DNA of 64,000 bases from Prorocentrum cordatum (taxonomy: Eukaryota > Sar > Dinophyceae > Prorocentrales > Prorocentraceae): assembly GCA_963575745.1 (NCBI GenBank), contig CAUYUJ010000207.1:1-64000 (forward strand), in the 5' to 3' direction. The notes beneath the pieces are model-generated. The model ran no database searches and was not told the DNA's origin. It saw nothing but the letters and a program-made list of their open reading frames with translations. Both the position numbers and the translations under genes were made by a program. Numbering within the stretch: position 1 is the stretch's first letter; every line of letters begins with the position of its first letter. Positions 20,030 through 29,591 of this stretch are shown one piece after another.

Positions 20030-20900
20030 AACTCGAGATAGAGGACAGCTACAGAGCTGGTAAGCACACCTTATCGATTCAGAATGATCAGGCGCTCTCG
20101 TCTGTTGCATCCAGAGGTCTGAACTCGGTCTGCTAGCCGAGCTAGGTCCGCAAACCTATTCGTATTATTCGAGTCATCTTGACAGGCGCTCTCGGTTTTC
20201 TGTACCTAAATCGAGCTATAGGACAGCTACAGAGCTCATACGTACAGCAATCGATTGAGAATCATCAGTCGCGTTCGTCTGTTGAATCCAGAGCTTTGAA
20301 CTCGGTCTGCTGCCCGATCCAGAATCGCGAAACTGTTCGTATTGTTCGAGTCATCTTGAGAGGTGCTGTCGGTTTTCTGTACTTAACTCTGGGTGTAGGG
20401 GGCTTACAGTGCTGATGGTGACAGCAATCGATTTGGAGACATCAGGCGCGTCCGCCTGTGAAACCCAGAGCTCGGAACTCGCTCTGCTGCCGGAACTAGG
20501 TCTGCGAAACTGTTCGTATTGTTCGAGTCATCCTAGAAGATGCTGTCGGCTTTCTGCACTTAACTCGGGCTGTAGGGGGGCTGCAGTTCTGGCAATCACA
20601 GGAATCGATTCGGAGAGATCAGACGCGTCCGCCTGTCGCATTCAGAGGTCTAAACTCGGCCTGATACTCGAGCTGGCTTTGCCAAACTATCCGTTTTGTT
20701 CGAGTCATCTTGAGAGGTGCTGTCGACCAACGCACGTAACTCGGGCTGTTGGAGAGCTACAGAGCTCGTACAGAAGACAATCCAGAAGCATCGGGGGGCG
20801 TTCGGCTGTTGCATCGAGAGGTCTGAAATCGCTTAGGCTGAAAAACTATTCGTTCTCTGCATTTTTTCGACATTATATGTTGTCAGGAAGCTCTACGAGT

Positions 20901-20945
20901 CCCCCGGCGGTAAGAAAGGTTGACGGTTTACCGCCGGCGCCCAGT
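20901..20945 (+). other. Intact Hel 3' hairpin (typical uninvaded target of the retrotransposons)
   Basis: The stem CCGGCGGTAA pairs with TTACCGCCGG. The loop is GAAAGGTTGACGGT, and CGCCCAGT closes the element. Other copies with both arms lie at 16791, 17993, 18593, 19985, 22054, 23293, 24444, 25596, 26809, 27224, 28338, 34419, 35242, 35463, 35879, 38356, 39533, 40036, 53005, 54164, 55645, 55980, 56319, 58619 and 58917 (+), and at 63288-63332 (-). Paired changes keep the stem: GGCGGTGA occurs with TCACCGCC at 27224, 35242, 35463, 53005 and 56319. Confidence 0.9.
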
Positions 20946-22098
20946 AATTCCGGGGCGCTGGAGAGCTAGTTGGCAAGAAAAATCTCGACGGACCTTTTGG
21001 TGTTTTTTGGTCGGTTGAAAATTTTGTTCTCGAAATTCAACCATTCGTTAGAGCTCTAGTATTTTTTCCCGTGATATTCGACCTTATTCCCGCTCGCCAT
21101 CTTGATCTCAGCTCGATCTGGTAGCTTTTACTGCCAAAAAGCACTGCAGCGGGATCGGCCGTTTCGAGTCATCTTGATACGCGCTCTCGGTATATTGGAT
21201 TTAACTCGAGATACAGGACAGCTACAGAGCTGGTAAGCACACCTTATCGATTCAGACTGATCAGGCGCGTTCGTCTGTTGCATCCAGAGGTCTGAACTCG
21301 GTCTGCTAGCCGAGCTAGGCCCGCAAACCTATTTGTATTATTCGAGTCATCTTGACAGGCGCTCTCGGTTTTCTGTACTTCACTCGAGCTATATGACAGC
21401 TACAGAGCTGATACCTACAGAAACCGATTGAGAATCATCAGTCGCGTTTGTCTGTTGAATCCAGAGCTCTGAACTCGGTCTGCTGCCCGATCTAGAATCG
21501 CGAAACTATTCGTATGGTTCGAGTCATCTTGAGAGGTACTGCCGGTTTTCTGTACTTAACTCGGGTTGTAGGAAGGCTAGAATGCTGGTAATCACAGCAA
21601 TCGATTTGGAGACATCAGGCGCGTCCGTCTGTCGAATCCAGAGCTCGGAACTCGGTCTGCTGCCCGAATAGGTCCGCGAAACTATTCGTATTGTTCGAGT
21701 CATCCTGAGAGGTGCTGTCGGTTTTCTGCACTTTAACTCCGGCTGTAGGGGGGGCTGCAGGGCTGGTAATCACAGGAATCGATTCGGAGACATCAGACGC
21801 GTCCGCCTGTCGGTCTGATACTCGAGCTAGATTTGCCAAACTATTCGTACCATTGAGTCATCTTGAGAGGTGCTGTCGATTTACGCACGTACCTCGGGCT
21901 GTAGGAGAGCTACAGAGCTCGTACAGAAGACAATCCAGAAGCATCGGGGGCGTTCGGCTGTTGCATCGAGAGGTCTGAAATCGCTTGGGCTGAAAAACTA
22001 TTCGTTCTCTGCATTTTTTTCGACATTATACATTGTCAGGAAGCTCTACGAGTCCCCCAGCGGTAAGAAAGGTTGACGGTTTACCGCCGGCGCCCAGT
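20946..22098 (+). repeat. HelA without its first 45 bases
   Basis: Leader from AATTCCGGGGCGCTGG, monomers near 21168, 21345, 21525, 21700 and 21860, terminal segment and a hairpin at 22054-22098 (one G-to-A change in the stem: CCCCCAGCGG). There is no gene. Confidence 0.75.
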
Positions 22099-24488
22099 AA
22101 TTCCGGCGCGCTGGAGAGCTAGTAACTCGTAGAGCTCCCCTTAGCTAGTTGTTGGAAGCTTAAGAGTAATTCCGGCGCGCTGGAGAGCTAGTTGGCAAGA
22201 AAAATCTCGACGGACCTTTTGCTGACTTTTGGTCGGTTAAACATTTTGTTCTCGAAATTCAACAATTCGTTTGACCTCTAGTATTATTTCTGACCATATT
22301 CGATCTATTCCCGCTCGCCTTCTTAATCTCAGCTCGATCGGGTAAATATTTCTGCCAAAAAGCGTCGCGGCGGGATCGGCTGTTTCGAGTCATCTTGATA
22401 CGCGTTGTCGGTATTTTGTTCTTAACTGGAGCTGTAGGGCAGCTAGAGAGCTCATTCTCACAGGAATCGATTTCGAATCCTCAAGCACGTTCGTCTGTTT
22501 CATCTAGAGGTCTTAACTTGGTCTGATGCCCGAGCTAGGTTCGCGAAACTATTCGTATTGTTCGAGTCATCTTGAGAGGTGCTCTTAGTTTTCTGCACTT
22601 AACTCGGGCTGTGGGGAGGCTATGGGGCTCGTACGCACAGAAATCGATTCGGAGACACCAGGCGCGTCCGCCTGCCAAATGCAGAGCTCAGAACTCGGTG
22701 CGCTGCCGGAGCTAGGTTCGCAAAACTGTTCATATTCCTCGAGTCATCTTGAGAGTTGCTGTATTTTTTCTGCAAGCTCGAGCTGTAAGGGGGCTGCAGG
22801 GCTGATAATCACTGGAATCGATTCGGAGACATCAACCGCTTCCACTTGTCGCATTCAGAGCTCTGAACTCGGTCGGCTGCCCGAGCTAGATCCGGGAAAC
22901 TATTCGTATTGTTCGAGTCATCTTCAGAGGTGCTGTCGGTTTTCTGCACTTAACTCGGGCTGTAAGGGGGGCTGCAGGGCTGGTAATCACAGGAATCGAT
23001 TCGGAGACATCAGGCGCGTCCGCCTGTCGCATTCAGAGGTCTGAACTCGGTCTGATACTCGAGCTAGATTCGCGAAACTATTTGTACCATCGAGTCATCT
23101 TGAGAGGTGCTGTCGGTTTTCGCACGTAACTCGGGCTGTAGGAGAGCTACGAAGCTCGTGCGCACAGAACACGATCCAGCAGCATGAGGGGCGTTTGGCT
23201 GTTGCATCGAGAGGTCTGAATTCGCTTAGGCTGAACAAATATTCGTTCTCCGCAATTTTTTACATTATATATGGTCAGGAAGCTTTACGAGTCCCCCGGC
23301 GGTAAGAAAGGTTGACGGTTTACCGCCGGCGCCCAGCTGGCAAGAAAAATCTCGACGGACCTTTTGCTGACTTTCGGTCGGTTGGAAATTTTGTTCTCGA
23401 AATTCAACAATTCGTTTGAGCTCTAGCATTTTTTCTGACCATATTCGATCTTATTACCGCTCGCCGTCTTAATCTCAGCTCGATCGGGTGAATATTTCTG
23501 CAAAAAAGCGTCGTGGCGGGATCGGCCGTTTCGAGTCATCTTGATACGCGTTGTCGGTATTTTGTACTTAACTCGAGCTGTAGGGCAGCTACAGAGCTCA
23601 TTCTCACAGAAATCGATTGCAAATCATCAGGCGCGTTCGTCTGTTCCATCCAGAGGTCTGAACTCGGTCTGCTGACCGAGCTAGGTTCGCGAAACTATTC
23701 GTATTGTTCGAGTCATCTTGACAGGTGCTGTCAGTTTTCTGCACTTAACTCGGGCTGTAGGGGGGCTACAGGGCTCGTGCTCACAGGAATCAATTTGGAG
23801 ACATCAGGCGCGTCCGCCTGCCAAATCGAGAGCTCAGAACTCGGTGTGTTGCCCGAGCTAGGTCCGCCAACTATCTGTATTCTTCGAGTCATCTTGAGAG
23901 GTGCTGTCCGTTTTCTGCACTTAACTCGAGCTGTAAGGGGGCTGCAGGGTTGGTAATCACTGGAATCGATTCGGAGACATCAGTCGCGTCCGCCTTTCGC
24001 ATTCAGAGCTCTGAACTCGGTCTGCTGCCTGAGCTAGGTCTGCGAAACTATTCGTATTGTTCGAGTCGTCTTCAGAGGTGCTCTCGGTTTTCTGCACTTA
24101 ACTCGGGCTGTAAGGGGCCTGCAGGGCTGGTAATCACAGGAATCGATTCGGAGACATCAGGCGCGTCCGCCTGTCGCATTCAGAGGTCTGAACTCGGTCT
24201 GATACCCGAGCTAGGTTTGCCAAACTATTCGTATTGTTCGAGTGATCTTGAGAGGTGCTGTCGATTTTCGCACGTAACTCGGGCTGTAGGAGAGCTACGG
24301 AGCTCGTGCGCACAGGAAACGATCCAGAAGCATGAGGGGCGTTTGGCTGTTGCATCGAGAGGTCTGAAATCGCTTAGGCTGAAAAACTATTCGTTCTCTG
24401 CAAATTTTTTCGACATTATATATGGTCAGGAAGCTCTACGAGTCCCCCGGCGGTAAGAAAGGTTGACGGTTTACCGCCGGCGCCCAGT
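22099..24488 (+). repeat. HelA interrupted by the complete HelA at 22124
   Basis: The outer copy shows AATTCCGGCGCGCTGGAGAGCTAGT at 22099-22123. It resumes at 23338 with TGGCAAGAAAAATCTCGACGG, continues with monomers near 23537, 23717, 23897 and 24067, and ends with a hairpin at 24444-24488. There is no gene. Confidence 0.75.
22124..23337 (+). mobile_element. Complete HelA element (1,214 bases)
   Basis: It starts AACTCGTAGAGCTCCCC after GAGAGCTAGT and ends GCGCCCAGC (last T changed to C). The flanks join to GAGAGCTAGT|TGGCAAGAAAAAT, the standard leader sequence of HelA, with nothing duplicated. Inverted ends, leader, about five monomers and the hairpin are all present. Confidence 0.83.
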
Positions 24489-25641
24489 TCCGGGGCAGTG
24501 GAGAGCTAGCTGGCAAGACAAATCTCGACGGACCTTTTGGTGACTTTTGGTCGGTTGAAAATTTTGTTCTCGAAATTCCTCAATTCGTTTGAGCTCTAGT
24601 ATCTTTTCCCGTGATATTTGATCTCACTCCCGCTCGCCATCTTGATCTTAGCCCGATCGGGTACCTTTTACTGCCAAAAAGCACACTGGCGGGATCGGCT
24701 GTTTCGAGTCATCTCGATACGCGCTCTCGGTATATTGGACTTAACTCGAGATAAAGGACAGCTACAGAGCTGGTAAGCACACCTTATCGATTCAGAATGA
24801 TCAGGCGCGTTCGCCTGTTGAATCGAGAGGTCCGAACTCGGTCTGCTAGCCGAGCTAGGTCCGCAAACCTATTCGTATTATTCCAGTCATCTTGACGGGC
24901 GCTCTCGATTTTCTGTACTTAACTCGAGCTACACAACAGCTACAGAGCTGTTATTCACAGAAATCGATTCAGAGTCATCAGTCGCGTTTGTCTGTTGAAT
25001 CGAGAGCTCTGAACTGTGTCTGCTGCTCTAGAATCGCGAAACTTTTCGTATTGTTCGAGTCATCTTGAGAGGTGCTGTCGGTTTTCTGTACTAAACTCGG
25101 GTTGTGGGGGGCTACAGCGCTGGTAGTCACAGGGATCGATTCGGAGACATCAGGCGCATCCGCCTGTCGAATCCAGAGCTCGGAACTCGGTCTGCTGCCC
25201 GAACTAGATTCGCGAAACTATTCGTACTGTTGAGATGCTGTCGGTTTTCTGCATTTAACTCGGGCTGTAGGGGGGCTGCAGGGCTGTTAATCACAGGAAT
25301 CGATTTGGAGACATCAGACGCGTACGACTGTCGCATTCAGAAACCTGAGCTCGGTCTGATACTCGAGCTAGGTTTGCCAAACTATTCGTATTGTTCGAGT
25401 CATCTTCAGAGGTGCTGTCGATTGACGCACGTAACTCGGGCTGCAGGAGAGCTACAGAGCTCGTACAGAAGACAATCCTGAAGCATCGGGGGCGTTCGGC
25501 TGTTGCATCGAGAGGTCTGAAATCGCTTAGGCTGAAACACTATTCGTTCTCTGCAATTTTTTTCGACATTATATATTGTCAGGAAGCTCTGCGAGTCCCC
25601 CGGCGGTGAGAAAGGTTGATGGTTTACCGCCGGCGCCCAGT
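24489..25641 (+). repeat. HelA without its first 45 bases
   Basis: Leader from TCCGGGGCAGTGG, monomers near 24710, 24890, 25060, 25230 and 25400, then a terminal segment with inverted repeat and a hairpin ending at 25641. The hairpin carries G in the left arm (GGCGGTGA) without the matching change on the right, so that stem is one pair shorter. There is no gene. Confidence 0.75.
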
Positions 25642-26854
25642 AACTCGTAGAGCTTCCCTTAGCAAGTTATTGCTGGAAGCTTAAGAGTAATTCCGGCGCG
25701 CTGGAGAGCTAGTTGGCAAGAAAAATCTCGACGCACCTTTTGGTGACTTTTGGTCGGTTGAAAATTTTGTTCTCGAAATTCCTCTATTCGTTTGAGCTCT
25801 AGTATTTTTTCCCGTGATATTCGATCCCATCCCCGCTCGCCATCTTGATCTCAGCTCGATTGGGTACCTTTTACTGCCAAAAAGCACACTGGCGGGATCG
25901 GCCGTTTCGAGTCATCTTGACACGCAATAACGGTTTTCTGAACATATCTCGAGCTTTAGGACAGCTACAGAGCTGGTAAGCACAGGTAATCGATTCAGGG
26001 ATCAGGCGCGTTCGCCTGTTGAATCGAGAGGTCCGAACTCGGTCTGCTAGCCGAGCTAGGTCCGCAAACCTATTTGTATTATTCGAGTCATCTTGACAGA
26101 CGCTTTGGGTTTTCTGTACTTAACTCGAGCTATAGGACAGCTATAGAGCTGATACTTACAGAAACCTATTCAGAATCATCAGTCGCATTTGTCTGTTGAA
26201 TCCAGAGCTCTGAACTCGGTCTGCTGCCCGATCTAGAATCGCGAAACTTTTCGTATTGTTCGAGTCATCTTGAGAAGTCTCTGCTTTTCTGCACTCAACT
26301 CGGGCTGAGGGGGGCTACAGTGCTGATGGTCACAGAAATCGATTTGAAGACATCAGGCGCGTCCGCCTGTCGAATCTAGAGCTCGGAACTCGGTCTGCTG
26401 CCCGAACTAGGTTCGCCAAGCTATTGTATTGTTCGAGTCATCCTGAGAGGTGCTGTCGGTTTTCTGCACTTAACTCGGGAGGTAGGGGGGGCTGCAGGGC
26501 TGGTAATCGCAGGAGTCGATTCGCAGACATCAGACGCGTCCGCCTGTCGCATTCAGAGGCCTGAACTCGGTCTGATACTCGAGCTAGGTTTGCCAAACTA
26601 TTCGTATTGTTCGAGTGATCTTGGGAGTTGCTGTCGATTTACGGACGTAACTCGGGCTGTAGGAGAGCTAGAGAGCGTGTACAGAAGACAATCGAGAAGC
26701 ATCGGGGGCGTTCGGGTGTTGCATCAAGAGGTCTGAAATCGCTGTGCTGAAAAACTATTCGTTCTCTGTTTTTTTTCCATATTATATATTGTCAGGAAGC
26801 TCTACGAGTCCCCCGGCGGTAAGAAAGGTTAACGGTTTACCGCCGGCGCCCAGT
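25642..26854 (+). mobile_element. Complete HelA element (1,213 bases), placed directly after another Hel end
   Basis: It starts AACTCGTAGAGCTTCCC immediately after a neighbouring ...GCGCCCAGT and ends GCGCCCAGT before TGGCAAGAAAAAT. The right flank is HelA leader, as if the insertion point were CCCAGT|TGGCAAG at the junction left by an earlier insertion. This gives a head-to-tail tandem of two elements. Confidence 0.78.
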
Positions 26855-28382
26855 TGGCAAGAAAAATACCTCGTAGAGCTCTTCGTTATCGATGAGCTAG
26901 AGGAATTCCGGCGCGGGGTGGAGCTAGTTGGCCGACCCGGCCAGAAAGGACAAAGTGATAACTTTTGGGTGTTTTTGCGAACAATTCAAGGATAGTTGAT
27001 AATTCATTTTGAGGAAGCAGATTTTTCGCACCTGTAAACGACTATGATGGCCTCTCTGTCTTAATATGAGCTCTGTAGGCGCACTTTCACGATCAAAACA
27101 CTTGGCGGAACCATCTCCATGTCGACACGAAAAAAATCAAATTTTCCTTTTTTCGAGAAATGCTTCCAGAAGCTCTCTCTTTCGACTCTGAGCACTCTTA
27201 CGCGTGTAAGGAGCTCTACGAGGTTCCCGGCGGTGACCAGGTTGACGGTTCACCGCCGGCGCCAGTCTCGACGGACCTTTTGGTGACTTTTGGTCGGTTC
27301 AAAATTTTGTTCTCGAAATTCAACAATTCGTTTGAGCTCTAGAATTTTTTCCCATGATATTCGATCTTATTCCCGCTCGCCATCTTGATCTCGCCTCGAT
27401 CGGGTATCTTTTACTGCCAAAGAGCACACGGGCGGGATCGGCCGTTTCAAGTCATCTTGACACGAGATGACGGTTTTCTGAACATAACTCGAGCTTTAGG
27501 ACAGCTACAGAGCTGGTGAGCACATCTAGTCGATGCAGAATGATCAGGCGCGTTCGCCTGTTGAATCCAGAGGTCTGAACTCGGTCTGCTAGCCGAGCTA
27601 GGTCCGCAAATCTATTCGTATTATTCGAGTCATCTTGACAGACGCTCTCGATTTTCTGTACTTCACTCGAGCTACAGGACAGCTACAGAGCTGATTGGAC
27701 AGAAACCGATTCAGAATCATCAGTGGCAGTTGTCTGTTGAATCCGGAGCTCTGAACTCGGTCTGCTGCCCGATCTAGAATCGCGAAACCATTCGTATTGT
27801 TCGAGTCATCTTGAGAAGTGCTCTCGGTCTTGTGCACTCAACTCGGGCTGAGGGGGGCTACAGTGCTCGTGGTCACAAGAATCGATTTGAAGACATCAGG
27901 CGCGTCCGTCTGTCGAATCCAGAGCTCGGAACTCGGTCTGCTGCCCGAACAAGAATCGCGAAACTATTGTATGTTATCCTGAGAGGTGCTGTCGGTTTTC
28001 TGTACTTAACTGGGGCTGTAGGGGGGGCTACAGTGCTGGTAGTCACAGGAATCGATTCGCAGACATCAGATGCGTCCGCCTGTCGCATTCAGAGGTCTGA
28101 ACTCGGTTTGATACTCGAGCTGTGTTTCCAACCTTTTCGTTTTGTAGAGTTATCTTGAGAGGTGCTGTCGATTTACGCACGTAACTCGAAGAGAGCTACA
28201 GAGCTCGTAAACAAGACAATCCAAAAGCATTGGGGGCGTTCGGCTGTTCGATCGAGAGGTCTGAAATCGCTTGGGCTGAAGAACGATTCGTTCTCTGCAT
28301 TTTTCCACATTATATATTGGCAGGAAGCTCTACGAGTCCCCCGGCGGTAAGAAAGGTTGACGGTTTACCGCCGGCGCCCAGT
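26855..28382 (+). repeat. HelA interrupted by HelB
   Basis: The leader begins TGGCAAGAAAAAT, is broken by the HelB at 26868-27266, and resumes CTCGACGGACCTTTTGG. Monomers lie near 27455, 27625, 27805, 27970 and 28150, with a hairpin at 28338-28382. There is no gene. Confidence 0.75.
26868..27266 (+). mobile_element. Complete HelB element (399 bases) in a HelA leader
   Basis: It starts ACCTCGTAGAGCTC and has the inverted copy GAGCTCTACGAGGT near 27210. The hairpin GGCGGTGACC...TTCACCGCC has compensating changes, and the end is GCCAGT. The flanks join to GGCAAGAAAAAT|CTCGACGGACC, identical to uninterrupted HelA, so no bases were duplicated. Confidence 0.85.
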
Positions 28383-28698
28383 TGGCCGACCCCGCCAGAA
28401 AGGACAAAGTGGTAACTTTTGGGTGGTTTTGCGAAAAGTTGAAGGATTTTTGACAATTCATTTTGAGAAAGCAGATTTTTCGCACCTGTAGTGGGTTATG
28501 GCGCGTCCGCCAGTAGAAATTTCAGGCCCATAGGTGCAGTATTACTATCAAAACACTTGGGGGAACCGACGTTGGATAAAAACAGAAAAACGTGATGTTT
28601 CGAGTTTTTCGTTTCCCGCTCTAGAAGCTTTCTTCATGTGTTCCGACTATTGCTGTGCAAGAAAAAAGCTCTACGAGGTTCCCGGCGGTAACCAGGTT
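28383..28698 (+). repeat. HelB (3' two-thirds) hosting NLR5
   Basis: It has typical HelB body sequence (CGCACCTGTAGTGGGTTATGG, GCAGTATTACTATCAAAACA) and the inverted repeat GAGCTCTACGAGGT region as AGCTCTACGAGGT. The left hairpin arm CCCGGCGGTAACCAGGTT follows, and NLR5 starts at that point. The right arm is at 33762-33783. Confidence 0.75.
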
Positions 28699-28700
28699 GG

Positions 28701-29591
28701 AAGCGTTCAGGTTGTGTTGCGATTTCTAATCTGGAGACGAGCGTTCAGGGGCTTGAGACTGAACATAATCGACTCGAGACGATCGTCCAGGGACTCCAGG
28801 GACAGGTTCGTGCGGGTTCCGTTGCCAGTGACGCTTCGACGAGGCCTGATAATACCAGGACGGGAAGATACCAGGCTCCTGGAACCACCTACTTCTCTCC
28901 AACGTATGTCGAACTCAAGGGATGGGTCACCAACTGGAGTGACAGGGATAGGAGGTCTCAGGAGATGCTCATGTGGGAGGATGTGAAGGTGCTCATAGAT
29001 AACATTACAAATCATTGTCTTTCGGAGGATGATCGTGTGCACGTGTGTGTTGACGGTACGGAGCGCATTAACGCTGGCCGTTACATGTTCGGATCGGCCA
29101 AAATCAAATTCAAGCCAGGGACCGACAGGGATATTATTTGGAGGGTCAAACGGTGCATCGACCTTGTGACGGTACCCCCTGCTAAACGCCCCGCGCCTCC
29201 TCCAGGAATCCAGATCGCTGCACCACAGTGCCTCATTGAGAATATGAAGCAGGTAATCAACCCTGAGTCGATCAAAGTCAGTGTCGAGTGCCCCGAGTGG
29301 AAGAGGGACCACGTTAAGGCGGTGGGGAGATTCTGCGGCACTATTCGGGGCATGTGTACACAGATTGGCATAGAGGTTATTGCTGTGCGAGGGGAAATGG
29401 GACCGCCCAAATCGACTATATGGACAGTGCCCACGACGGCCGCTCCGAGGCCAATGCTTCCGGCCGAGTTTACCACGACACAAGCGACGTGGGAGGTATC
29501 GAGTGAGACTGTCGACAGGTTGCATCAACTCATACCTGCGTTTACTAAGACGAAGGCTGATATCGAGACGGAAGTCAACGGGAGGGTGTGA
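28701..29591 (+). pseudogene. NLR5 ORF1, 5'-truncated
   Basis: The frame is open from the first bases of the element, with no start codon of its own. It opens with a heptad-like stretch (NLETSVQGLETEHNRLETI), which is the coiled coil. A Ser/Thr/Gly hinge follows, then the box YVELKGWVTNWSDRDRRSQE and the C-terminal region (RINAGRYMFGSAKIKFKP, VSVECPEWKRDHVKAVGRFC, VRGEMGPPKSTIWTV). This is closest to ORF1 of NLR6. It ends in TGA at 29589-29591, directly followed in the same frame by ORF2. The missing N-terminus is the only defect visible. Confidence 0.8.

Larger units (their letters stand above)
18638..20945 (+). repeat. HelA interrupted by a second HelA
   Basis: The outer element runs from AATTCCGGGGCGCTGG at 18638 through a leader in which a 54-base segment (GTACCTTTTACTGCC... 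to CCGTTTCG) is duplicated near 18811-18900. It stops at TATTGGACTT (18939). After the inserted HelA it resumes at 20030 with AACTCGAGATAGAGG, followed by monomers near 20170, 20350, 20530 and 20705 and a hairpin at 20901-20945. There is no gene. Confidence 0.75.

Noticed and set aside
20409-20969. A protein of Ser/Cys/Gly-rich repeats over the HelA monomers
   Set aside because: Frame and start differ between copies and single-base indels between monomers break it. It is better explained as a monomer frame that happens to lack stops.
22000-28400. Integron attC array or CRISPR-like array (regularly placed hairpins)
   Set aside because: The hairpins are 0.4-1.2 kb apart and each is the end of a repeat family with its own body. 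The proteins are eukaryotic LINE proteins, and there is no integrase or cas gene.
28707-29528. A 273-residue open frame on the - strand
   Set aside because: It lies antisense to NLR5 ORF1, whose + strand frame has clear homologues in NLR6 and NLR7. Other long - strand frames (4933-5547, 12905-13546, 44080-44640, 51762-52415) are shadows of ORF2 in the same way.
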